DNA of 64,000 bases from Streptomyces canus (GTDB lineage Bacteria > Actinomycetota > Actinomycetes > Streptomycetales > Streptomycetaceae), in assembly GCF_030815415.1 (NCBI RefSeq), contig NZ_JAUSWW010000001.1, forward strand, positions 248,001-312,000, read 5' to 3'. Below are positions 43,667 to 51,514 of this stretch, piece by piece (the first letter of the stretch is position 1; each line of letters begins with the position of its first letter). The position numbers and the translations under genes were made by a program. The notes under the pieces are model-generated. The model saw only the letters and a program-made list of their open reading frames with translations, was not told where the DNA came from and searched no databases.

Positions 43667-45730
43667 ATGACCTCCGCTCCCCTCAGCAGGCGCTCCCTCA
43701 TCAAGGCCGCCGCCCTCGCCGGCGGTACCGTGGCCTTCGGACTGCCGCAGGCCCTGTGGCCCACCGCCGCCGAGGCGTACTCGGTCTCCTCGAAGATGGA
43801 CTGGTGGTACCAGGCCCGGTTCGGGATGTTCATCCACTTCGGGTCCTACTCCTACCTCGGCCACGGCGAGTGGGCCTTCAGCTCCGAGAGCTGGTCCAAG
43901 GCCAACTACCAGACCCAGGTGTCCGCGAACTTCAACCCGACCGCGTTCAACGCGGCAACCATCGCCCAACTGGCGGCGGACGCCGGCATGAAGTACCTGG
44001 TCATCACTGCCAAACACCATGAAGGCTTCGCCATGTGGGACTCCAACGTCCCCAACTTCACCGACACCACCGGCACCAAGCTGTACAACCTGCACGACTA
44101 CGCCGGTGTCCAGGGTGATCTGCTGGCGGCGCTCAAGACCGAGTGCGAGGCACGAGGCGTCAAGTTCGGGCTCTACTACTCGATCCTGGACTGGAACCAC
44201 CCCTCCCAGACCATCCGAAGCGGCGGTGTCACCACGATGGCATCGCAGGCCGCCCGCACGGGTTACATCGCGGACATGAAAGCCCAACTGCAGGAGCTGC
44301 TGGACCGCTACGACCCGGCGCTCCTGTGGTTCGACGGCGACTGGTTCGGCGAACCCTCCAGCCCCACCCTCCAGGACTGGTGGCTGCGGTCGGACGGTGT
44401 CGACCTCTACAACTGGTTGATCGCCCGCAAGCCCCAACTCGTCGTCAACGAACGGGTCAAGCGGGACCTCGGTCTGGGCGACTACACGGTCGCGGAGTTC
44501 GGTGTCCCCAACGCGCCGCTGGAGCGCCAGTGGGAGAGATGCGACACCATGAACGGCGCCTGGGGTTACAACGCGGGCCGAGAGAACTCCTACCGCCCCG
44601 TCAAGGATTTCGTTCAGGAACTGGTCACCTGCGTCTCGCGGGACGGCAACTTCCTGCTGAACATCGGCCCCAAGGGCGACGGCTCTGTCACCACCGGATC
44701 CGTGACCGTTCTGCGCGGCCTGGCCTCCTGGATGGCGACGTACGGCGACAGCGTGCACGGAGCCACGGCAAGCCCCTTCACCACCGACCCCACCTGGGGC
44801 AGGGCTACCAAGAAGGACGGCAAGCTGTTCGCCCACGTCTTCACCTGGCCCGCGGGCGGCGTGCTGCAGATCCCGGCGATCACCAACACGATCAGCCGCG
44901 TCTACCTGATGAACAACCCCTCGGCCTCGCTCACCTACACCGTCAGCGGCGGCCAGATCAGCGTCACCGTGCCGGCTACCGCCCCGGACGCCAATGACTC
45001 CGTGGTCTGCGTCGAGGTCAGCGGCGTCCCCACGGCCGCCGGCGCAGCCCGGGTGACCGTGTTCCAGGACGTGAGTTACTCCTCGGCGAGCGCCGCCCTG
45101 CCGCTGGGCAGCTACACCTCCTCCCAGCTGTCGGCCGCGGGAGTGGGCTCCGCGACCATCTCCTCGCTCAGGGTGCCCCAGGGCTACCGGGTGACGGGCT
45201 ACTCCGGCGACAACTTCACCGGCACGGCCTGGACGTTCACCGCGGACAATCCCGACCTGCGGGTGACCGGCAGCAACGACGCCATCGTCTCGCTGAAGGT
45301 CACCTTCAACCCGGCCACGTACTTCCGTCTGATCAACGTCACGGACGGTCTGGCCCTGGACAGCGGCGGCAACGTCGCCAGCGGCTCGAACCTCAAGCAG
45401 TGGACGCCGGTCGACAGCCCCAACCTCCAGTGGCAGGCCGTAGACCTCGGCGACGGCTACTACAGGCTGGTCAACCGCGCCAACGGCATGGTCGCCGACG
45501 GCTGGGGCTCGACCAGCAACGGCGCTCCAGCCCAGCAAGCGGCCTGGAACGGCGATCCCCACCAGCAGTGGAAGATAACCGACCGCGGCAACGGCCAGTA
45601 CTCGATCGCCAACCGCACCACCGGACTCGTCCTCGACGGCGGCGGACAGGTCTCCTCCGGGTCTGTGACCAAGCAGTGGACCTGGGTGACCAACAACAAC
45701 CTGCTGTGGACGTTCCAGCCCACCTCCTGA
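43667..45730 (+). CDS. secreted alpha-L-fucosidase GH29 with crystallin-like and ricin lectin domains
   Basis: 687 residues. The signal has a twin-arginine start (LSRRSLIKAAALAGG) and ends near residue 37 (AEA-Y). The GH29 barrel shows ARFGMFIHFGSYSYLGHGEW (50-69), ITAKHHEGFAMWDS (113-126) and nucleophile Asp223 in ALLWFDGDW; NFLLNIGPKGDG follows. Residues about 465-545 (VTVFQDVSYSSASAALPLGS, VPQGYRVTGYSGDNFTG) resemble a beta/gamma-crystallin domain, and 550-687 are a ricin-type trefoil (HQQWKI, NLLWTF). It differs strongly from the GH29 at 9149, so the two probably cut different fucosyl links. An SGNH esterase gene follows 175 bp downstream. Confidence 0.93.
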   Translation: MTSAPLSRRSLIKAAALAGGTVAFGLPQALWPTAAEAYSVSSKMDWWYQARFGMFIHFGSYSYLGHGEWAFSSESWSKANYQTQVSANFNPTAFNAATIAQLAADAGMKYLVITAKHHEGFAMWDSNVPNFTDTTGTKLYNLHDYAGVQGDLLAALKTECEARGVKFGLYYSILDWNHPSQTIRSGGVTTMASQAARTGYIADMKAQLQELLDRYDPALLWFDGDWFGEPSSPTLQDWWLRSDGVDLYNWLIARKPQLVVNERVKRDLGLGDYTVAEFGVPNAPLERQWERCDTMNGAWGYNAGRENSYRPVKDFVQELVTCVSRDGNFLLNIGPKGDGSVTTGSVTVLRGLASWMATYGDSVHGATASPFTTDPTWGRATKKDGKLFAHVFTWPAGGVLQIPAITNTISRVYLMNNPSASLTYTVSGGQISVTVPATAPDANDSVVCVEVSGVPTAAGAARVTVFQDVSYSSASAALPLGSYTSSQLSAAGVGSATISSLRVPQGYRVTGYSGDNFTGTAWTFTADNPDLRVTGSNDAIVSLKVTFNPATYFRLINVTDGLALDSGGNVASGSNLKQWTPVDSPNLQWQAVDLGDGYYRLVNRANGMVADGWGSTSNGAPAQQAAWNGDPHQQWKITDRGNGQYSIANRTTGLVLDGGGQVSSGSVTKQWTWVTNNNLLWTFQPTS

Positions 45731-45769
45731 CCACCCGTCACGGCCGCGCCGCCCGTACCTCTTCCCGGA

Positions 45770-45808
45770 CCACAGCGCCACGACGCGCCTCCCGCGTGGC
45801 CGCTGTGG
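45770..45808 (+). terminator. hairpin after the second GH29 gene
   Basis: CCACAGCGCCACG pairs with CGTGG-C-CGCTGTGG (one bulged base) around a 12-base loop, 40 bp after the stop codon. It may separate the fucosidase and esterase transcripts. Confidence 0.6.
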
Positions 45809-45827
45809 GCCGGGGCCCCTCCGACCC

Positions 45828-45896
45828 GCACGTCTCCACGAAGAAGACGCGCACGTCCCCACGCGGAAGAGCCGCACGTCCCCACCCAGCAAAGAA
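45828..45896 (+). repeat. three 23-bp tandem repeats in the esterase leader
   Basis: Units starting GCACGTCtCCAC occur at 45828, 45851 and 45874 with a period of 23 bp; the first 11 bases are nearly the same and the rest is purine-rich and degenerate. They end about 10 bp before the esterase start and overlap its ribosome site. Confidence 0.65.
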
Positions 45897-45905
45897 GGGC
45901 CGCAC

Positions 45906-47540
45906 ATGCGCACCTCCCGAAGACTCTCCGCCAGACTCACGGCCACGGCATCCGCCACCTGCCTGGCCGCTGCCGGACTCGCCCTCGTCCCGGCGGCAGA
46001 CGCCTCGGCCGCGGACGCGCCGCAGGGCGGCCACGTCTACACCCTGACGGCAGCCAACAGCGGCAAGAACGCCGCCGTGCTGTCGGACTCCCTGGCCAAC
46101 AGCGCGACGGTCGTGCAGAAGACCGCCTCCGGCGGCCCCGGCCAGCTGTGGGAGGCGGTCGACCACGGCGACGGCACCTTCTCGCTGGTCAACATCAACA
46201 GCGGCAAGTGCATGGACGTGGCGAACGGCTCCACGAACGCGGGCGCCCCGATCGTCCAGGGGACCTGCACCGGCGCCGGCAACCAGCGCTGGGCCTTCAG
46301 CGGTTCGGCGATCGTCTCCGCCCGCAGCGGCCTGTGCCTGGACGTCTCCGGCGGCTCCACCGCGGAGGACCGCGCGCTCATCCAGTGGACCTGCAAGAAC
46401 ACGGCCAACCAGCAGTGGAGCCTGACCGAGCGTCTGCGCTCGGCGACCTGGGGCCCGGCCATGGTCAGCGGCGGCCAGAGCTTCAACGCGCAGACCATCC
46501 GGATGGTCGTCCACAACAACACCTCCGGCGCGGGGCTGCGCATCCGGCTGTCCAACCTGCGCGGCACGACCGCCCTCTCGGTCGGTGCCGTCACGGTGGC
46601 GGTCCAGTCCAGCGGCGCCACCGCGGTCGCGGGCACCACCCACACCGTCACCTTCGGCCGTTCGGCCACGCCGACCATCCCCGCTGGGCAGGAACTGACC
46701 AGCGACGTCATCCCGATGCCGGTCGTCGCGGAGCAGAACCTGCTGGTGAGCGTCTACCTCCCGGGCACCACCGGCGCCTCGACCTACCACTACGACGCCC
46801 ACCAGACCTCCTACCTGTCCGCCGCGGGCACCGGCAACCACGCGGCCGAGGAGGCCGCGACGAACTTCGCCACCACCACGGCCCGCTGGTTCTACGTCGC
46901 CGGACTCGACGTCGTGTCACCCACGGCCAAGGGAACCGTCGTGGCCATCGGCGACTCCATCACCGACGGCTCCAGCGCCACCGACAACGCCAACCAGCGC
47001 TGGCCCGACTACCTCGCCCGGCGGCTGCAGGCCGAGTCCGGTGGCCAGCGCCTCGGCGTGGTCGACGCGGGCATCGGCGGCAACCGCGTGGTCACCGACA
47101 GCCCGTCCGCGCCGCAGGGCATCGCGGCCATGACCCGGTTCTCCCACGACGTCCTGACCCAGCCGGGCGTGAAGGACGTCATCGTGCTGGAGGGCATCAA
47201 CGACATCAACTCCACCACCGTCACCGCCGACCAGATCATCGCCGGCTACCAGACCATGATCAACCAGGCGCACCAGGCCGGTGTCCGGATCATCGGCGGG
47301 ACGATCCTGCCGAACTCCACGCAGACCGCCGCCAAGGCCGCCATCCGCGCCCAGGTCAACGATTGGATCCGCACCAGCGGCGCGTTCGACGCGGTGATCG
47401 ACTTCGACGCGGCGCTCCGGGACCCGGCCAACCCGGCGCGCTTGCTCCCCGCCTACGACAGCGGCGACCATCTGCACCCCAACAGCGCCGGCATGCAGGC
47501 CATGGCCAACACGGTGAACCTCGCGCTGCTCACCTCCTGA
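45906..47540 (+). CDS. secreted SGNH/GDSL esterase with N-terminal ricin lectin domain
   Basis: 544 residues. The signal peptide (arginine-rich start, AASAADA region) ends near residue 36. Residues 38-175 are a ricin-type trefoil (GQLWEAVDH, NQRWAFSG, NQQWSLTE). A beta-sandwich (176-330, GPAMVSGGQSFNAQTIRMVV) follows, then the SGNH hydrolase: GDSITDG near 347 with the nucleophilic Ser, GIGGNRV, EGINDIN and DHLHPN near 519 with the Asp-His pair. Such enzymes remove acetyl or other acyl groups from polysaccharides. Its position behind a fucosidase suggests it deacetylates the same polymer. Ends at a strong terminator. Confidence 0.92.
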   Translation: MRTSRRLSARLTATASATCLAAAGLALVPAADASAADAPQGGHVYTLTAANSGKNAAVLSDSLANSATVVQKTASGGPGQLWEAVDHGDGTFSLVNINSGKCMDVANGSTNAGAPIVQGTCTGAGNQRWAFSGSAIVSARSGLCLDVSGGSTAEDRALIQWTCKNTANQQWSLTERLRSATWGPAMVSGGQSFNAQTIRMVVHNNTSGAGLRIRLSNLRGTTALSVGAVTVAVQSSGATAVAGTTHTVTFGRSATPTIPAGQELTSDVIPMPVVAEQNLLVSVYLPGTTGASTYHYDAHQTSYLSAAGTGNHAAEEAATNFATTTARWFYVAGLDVVSPTAKGTVVAIGDSITDGSSATDNANQRWPDYLARRLQAESGGQRLGVVDAGIGGNRVVTDSPSAPQGIAAMTRFSHDVLTQPGVKDVIVLEGINDINSTTVTADQIIAGYQTMINQAHQAGVRIIGGTILPNSTQTAAKAAIRAQVNDWIRTSGAFDAVIDFDAALRDPANPARLLPAYDSGDHLHPNSAGMQAMANTVNLALLTS

Positions 47541-47566
47541 GCGGTGCCCACCTCCCGGACGGCGTA

Positions 47567-47614
47567 GTTCCGTCCGGTGCCCCCTCTGCGCGTGTACGGG
47601 GCACCGGACGGAAC
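47567..47614 (+). terminator. strong terminator after the esterase gene
   Basis: A perfect 17-bp stem (GTTCCGTCCGGTGCCCC and its complement) with a 14-base loop, 26 bp after the stop codon. Confidence 0.88.
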
Positions 47615-47840
47615 GGCCCGTCATCCGTGCGCCTGCGGGCAGCTACTGCCGACGATGCCGGCCAAGGGCACTGTCACGTTGGCTGACCGGTGGGATGATC
47701 TTCTGGTTGATCAGCCTGGGAAGGGGCGTCCGTGGGGAGCGCGTCGCTGTCGTACAACGGGCACCGGTACCCGGCCGAGGTCATCTCCTGACCTTCCCCT
47801 CGTAGCGTTGAGGCTGTGACTGCAGGGGAAGTTGAGAGTC

Positions 47841-48137
47841 ATGGCGGAGAAGCGACAGTCGTACGATGCCGAGTTCCGTGAGGGGGCTGTGCGGATCGTG
47901 ACTGAGACGGGGAAGACGATCGCGCAGGTAGCGGCCGATCTCGGTTTCAAGGAGACCACCCTGGGCAGCTGGGTGGCGCGGGCCCGGAGGGCCGGCGGGG
48001 GCGGGACGCTGGGCGAGCTGGAACGCGAGGAGCTCGTGCGGCTGCGCCGGGAGAGCGTGGAGAACCGCAAGCGGATCAAGGAAGTTGAGATGGAGCGTGA
48101 TGTCTTCAAGCGTGCCATGGCTCTCTGGGTGAAGTGA
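47841..48137 (+). CDS. IS3 transposase OrfA
   Basis: 98 residues from ATG 47841; three further codons upstream could be included. A helix-turn-helix (FREGAVRIVTETGKTIAQVA, LGFKETTLGSWVARARRAG) is followed by a leucine-zipper-like helix (LERLREELVRLRRESVENRK pattern). It ends KRAMALWVK, overlapping orfB by four bases, where IS3 elements make the fused transposase by -1 frameshifting. OrfA looks intact. Confidence 0.88.
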   Translation: MAEKRQSYDAEFREGAVRIVTETGKTIAQVAADLGFKETTLGSWVARARRAGGGGTLGELEREELVRLRRESVENRKRIKEVEMERDVFKRAMALWVK

Positions 48138-49087
48138 CCGAGAACGAACCGGAGGCGCTGGTCGCCTTCATCGGTCGCCAGAGAGCCGAGCACACCGTGC
48201 CCCATCGGAGGTCCTGTCGCCTGCTCGGGGTGAGCGAGGCGTGGTTCTACAAATGGCGGCGACGTTCCGCGGAGCCGACGGAACGTGAGGTCAGGCGCGT
48301 GAAGCTGGAGGAAAGGATCAGGTACTTCTTCCGCGCGTCGGGCGAGACGTACGGGTCGCCGAGGATCACGCTGGATTTGTGGGAGGAGGGCTGGCAGGTG
48401 TCGGTGAACACCACCGTCGCCGAGATCATGGCCGAGCTCGGCCTACAGGGGCGCAAGCCCCCGCGTCGGCGGAAGTCACTGACCCGGCAGGGCAAGCGGA
48501 AAGCCGCCCCTGACCTGGTGCGTCGTCGGTTCGACGCTGTCGCTCCGGATCTGCTGTGGTACGGCGACATGACCGAGATCGAGACCGGCGAGGGCAAGAT
48601 CTACTTGGCGACGGTGGATTCAACTGGTCGTCGCAACACTTTGACCTCGAAGCCGTCGCCATGGCCATCAACAACCGGCCCCGCAAGACCCTCGGCTGGC
48701 GGACACCCGCCGAGGTCTTCGAAGAGCAGCTACGCTCGCTGCAACAGCCCGGTGTTGCAACGACTGGTTGAACTCGCCGAGTACACGTCCGAGGCGTACA
48801 ACAAGCTCTGTGACCGCCTGGGCGTGGTGCAGTCCATGGGACGGGTGGGGTCCGCGCTGGACAATGCCGCCGCGGAGAGTTTCAACTCGCTGATCAAGGT
48901 CGAGTACATCCACCGCCGACAATTCGCGACCCGGACCGAGGCCCGCCTGAAGATCGCCACATGGATCACTGGGTTCTACAACCCGCGACGAAGGCACAGC
49001 GCGGCCGGCGGCCTACCGCCCGAGGAGTTCGAAAGAATCATCGCCGAAGCGCGCGAGCGACACGGCCAGAAAGATCAGACCGCATAA
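48134..49087 (+). pseudogene. IS3 transposase OrfB with foreign insert replacing part of the catalytic core
   Basis: The frame is open for 317 codons. The N-terminal half (HTVPHRRSCRLLGVSEAWFY, SGETYGSPRITLDLWEEGW) and first catalytic Asp (LLWYGDMTEIETGEGKIYLA) are normal, as is the end (EYTSEAYNKLCDRLGVVQSM, ALDNAAAESFNSLIK). Between KIYLATV and EYTSEAYN lie about 50 residues of no IS3 character (residues roughly 160-212), which correspond to an IS30 remnant read in another frame. The normal IS3 segment with the second catalytic Asp region is missing, so the enzyme should be inactive. Confidence 0.82.
48619..48772 (+). mobile_element. deleted IS30-family element with both inverted ends
   Basis: The ends TTCAACTGGTCGTCGCAACA (48619 on) and the inverted TTCAACCAGTCGTTGCAACA (48752-48772) match at 18 of 21 positions. 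Between them the plus strand still encodes an IS30 transposase tail: DLEAVAMAINNRPRKTLGWR, TPAEVFEEQL and a stop after GVATTG. About 150 bp remain of an element normally over 1 kb. No clear target duplication, and some IS3 sequence is missing at the site, so insertion was accompanied or followed by deletion. Confidence 0.78.
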
Positions 49088-49915
49088 CCGAAGTCTCTAC
49101 GGAACCAGGGGATTGACACTCCCCCTGCGTGTGGCTGTACCACCGCTTCCCGCTGTCGTTCCGCGAGGTCGAGGAGCTGATGCTTGAGCGCGGGATCGTC
49201 CTCTCCTACGAGACGGTCCGCCGCTGGTGTGTGAAGTTCGGCCCGGCCTACGCACGCGAGTTGCGTCGCCGTCGGCCCCGGCCTGGGGACAAGTGGCACC
49301 TGGACGATATCTTCATCAAGATCAACGGCGAGCAGAAGTACCTCTGACGGGCGGTCGACCAGGACGGCATGGTGCTGGACATCCTGGTGCAGAACCAGCG
49401 GGACAAGACCGCGGCCAGACGCTTCTTCCGCAGGCTGATGAAGAAGACCCGCACGGTGCCCGGGGTGGTCGTCACCGACAGGCTCCGCTCCTACGGGGCG
49501 GCCCACCGCGAGGTCATGCCCTCCGTCGAGCACCGCTCCCACAAGGGGCTGAACAACCGGGCGGAGAACAGCCACCAGCCCACAAGGCAGCGCGAACGGG
49601 CGATGAATGGTTTCCGAAGCACCGGCGCTGCCCAGCGGTTCCTGTCCGCGTTCAGCGGCATCTCACCCCACTTCCGCCCCAGACGCCACCTGATGACCGC
49701 CCCCGACTACCGAGCCGAAATGACCATCCGCTTCGCCATCTGGGACCAGATCACCGGCGCTGCCGACCGACCCACCACGGCCTGACCACAGGCCCGGCTC
49801 CCAAGCCCACCCTGCCCCGACGCGCCGTCAGGCAGTCACACCCCCAACAACGTGACAACGCCCCTGCTCGAGATAGGCGTGTTCCACCCACCGACGGCAC
49901 CGGGCCGACGCCTCG

Positions 49916-51277
49916 TCAGGCGAGCGCCGAGGTCGAGGTCAAGGTCGAGGCCCCCAGGAAGTCCCTGCGCAACGGCATGCCGGACAGGCCGTCACCGCCG
50001 GTCCTGACCGCCAGCACCTGGTTGACGCCCATCGTGTTGGTCTCGAACCCGACCGCCGAGGCAGCCATATACAGGCGCCATACCCGCGCCCGCCCGGGCG
50101 AGGTCAGTTTGACCGCCTCGTCCCAGTGCGCTTCGAGGTTGGCCACCCACTCACGTAGCGTGAGGGCATAGTGCTCGCGCAGGGACTCGACGTCGCGCAC
50201 CTCGAAGCCCGCTTCCTCCAGCAGCGACACGGTGGAGCCTATGGGAGCCAGCTCGCCGTCGGGGAAGATGTACCGGTCGATGAAGGGGTCCATCCGGTAC
50301 TTCCCTTCGTCCCGCACAGGGCGCCGCGATATCTGGTGGTTGAGCAACCTCCCGCCGGGCTTCAGCAGTTGATGCAGGATGTCTGCGTACTCTCGGTATC
50401 GCTTCCTGCCCACGTGCTCGGCCATACCGATCGAGGAGATCGCGTCGAAGGGGGAGTCGTCGATCTGGCGGTAGTCCTGCACCCTGATCTCCACCAGGTG
50501 CTCAAGCCCCGCCGCGGCGACACGCTCGCGAGCCAGTGCCGCCTGCTCGTCCGAGATGGTGACCCCTACGACCTGTACGCCGTAGCGTCCGGCCGCGTGT
50601 ATGGCCATCGAGCCCCAGCCGCAGCCCACGTCCAGCAGCCGCTGCCCCTTGCGCAGAGCGAGCTTGCGGCAGACCAGGTCCAGTTTGGCCTCCTGGGCCT
50701 GCTCCAGAGTGTTGTCGGAGCCGGAGGACGGGTCGCTCTGCCAGTAGGCACAGGAGTAGACGAGGGAGGGGCCCAGGACCAGGGCGTAGAAGTCGTTGCC
50801 CACGTCGTAGTGGTGACTGATGGCCGCCTTGTCACGGCGCATGCTGTGCGCGGGACCGCGACGGCGCACCACCTCCTCGGCGGGTGGTGCCGGCGGGAGC
50901 CCGACCCCCGCGAGGCCGAGCGTTCGGCTCACGGTACGCAGGCTGCCGGGGGTGGTCAGCACGCTCAGCGCTCCGCGGAGCGCCGCCGTGCGGCTGCCGG
51001 ACTCCTCCCGTTCCCACAGCAGGGTCGAGATGCGTTTCAGCAACTCGTACAGGTCGCCGTCGACTTCGAGGTCTCCGGCCACCCAGGCGCGGGCAAGCCC
51101 CAGCTCGCCGGGCCGCCACAGCAGACGCCGCAAAGCTTCGCGGTTGTGCAGGACGAAGGCCGGCCCGTCCTTGGGACCGGCCGTGCTGCCGTCCCAGAGG
51201 CGGATTCCCACGGGCAGGGGGAGACCCAGCGCCTGTTCACTGAAGCGGGCCAGAACTGCTGCGGCTGGTTCGGTCAT
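49916..51277 (-). CDS. cyclopropane-fatty-acyl-phospholipid synthase family methyltransferase
   Basis: 453 residues. The SAM-binding motif LLDVGCGWGSMAIHA lies near residue 214; ISHHYDVGNDFYALVLGPSL and YSCAYWQ upstream, and IGMAEHVGRKRY and LNHQISRRP downstream, are typical for CFA synthases. The N-terminal 140 residues include the lipid-binding region. The enzyme adds a methylene bridge to unsaturated acyl chains of membrane lipids. It is transcribed toward the IS6 element and is the gene after the sortase-anchored SGNH protein on the same strand; a pair of hairpins comes between. Confidence 0.92.
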   Translation of the reverse strand: MTEPAAAVLARFSEQALGLPLPVGIRLWDGSTAGPKDGPAFVLHNREALRRLLWRPGELGLARAWVAGDLEVDGDLYELLKRISTLLWEREESGSRTAALRGALSVLTTPGSLRTVSRTLGLAGVGLPPAPPAEEVVRRRGPAHSMRRDKAAISHHYDVGNDFYALVLGPSLVYSCAYWQSDPSSGSDNTLEQAQEAKLDLVCRKLALRKGQRLLDVGCGWGSMAIHAAGRYGVQVVGVTISDEQAALARERVAAAGLEHLVEIRVQDYRQIDDSPFDAISSIGMAEHVGRKRYREYADILHQLLKPGGRLLNHQISRRPVRDEGKYRMDPFIDRYIFPDGELAPIGSTVSLLEEAGFEVRDVESLREHYALTLREWVANLEAHWDEAVKLTSPGRARVWRLYMAASAVGFETNTMGVNQVLAVRTGGDGLSGMPLRRDFLGASTLTSTSALA

Positions 51278-51429
51278 GTGAAACCTCTCAGTTCAAAACG
51301 CGGGCCTTATCCACCGGCCCCACGTCGGTCAGCAGCTGGTGGGCGTAGGAGCAGGGGATGGAGAACAACCTTGTGTGACCGTGCCCATCGCGCTGTGCCT
51401 TGCGCAGCAGGGCGAGCCCCGCCCTCCGG

Positions 51430-51488
51430 GCTGCCCGGTCGTCCGTAGCCGGGCAGCAGGCCCCCCGCGACATCGCGGGCGGCCTGCT
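51430..51488 (-). terminator. two overlapping hairpins after the SGNH gene
   Basis: GCTGCCCGG/CCGGGCAGC (51430-51457) and AGCAGGCC-c-CCCGCG/CGCGGG-c-GGCCTGCT (51455-51488) share three bases, so their full stems exclude one another. They lie just after the minus-strand SGNH gene and should stop its transcript. Confidence 0.75.
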
Positions 51489-51514
51489 GTCGTCCGGGAT
51501 CTACTGACTGACTG

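Larger units (their letters stand above)
47789..49118. mobile_element. IS3-family element inside the IS6 transposase gene
   Basis: The element begins TGACCTTCCCCTCG and ends with the inverted TGTCAATCCCCTGG (10 of 14 positions alike, TG...CA termini). CTCC directly repeated at 47785-47788 and 49119-49122 is the target duplication. It encodes orfA and orfB in the usual overlapping arrangement; orfB is damaged by an IS30-type remnant. Confidence 0.85.
47732..49785 (+). pseudogene. IS6-family transposase split by IS3 and carrying a nonsense codon
   Basis: The 5' part begins at GTG 47732 (ASLSYNGHRYPAEVIS) and meets the IS3 element at 47789. The 3' part resumes at 49123 with PCVWLYHRFPLSFREVEELM, DKWHLDDIFIKINGEQKYL, VVVTDRLRSYGAAHREVMPS and KGLNNRAENSHQPTR, the DDE core of IS6 enzymes. 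Removing the insert and one CTCC copy restores the frame exactly. In addition TGA at 49345-49347 replaces the tryptophan expected after EQKYL, so the gene was probably dead even apart from the insertion. Confidence 0.85.
47666..49863. mobile_element. IS6-family insertion sequence interrupted by an IS3 element
   Basis: The ends are GGGCACTGTCACGTTG (47666-47681) and, inverted, GGGCGTTGTCACGTTG (49848-49863), matching at 14 of 16 positions. Without the inner IS3 (1330 bp plus the 4-bp duplication) the element is about 860 bp, the size of IS6-type elements. The transposase gene runs on the plus strand in two parts. No direct repeat flanks the ends, so neighbouring DNA may have been rearranged. 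Confidence 0.8.

Noticed and set aside
43646..45958. A 770-codon minus-strand open frame opposite the second GH29 gene
   Set aside because: Same antisense artefact; the plus strand carries catalytic motifs, signal and lectin domain.
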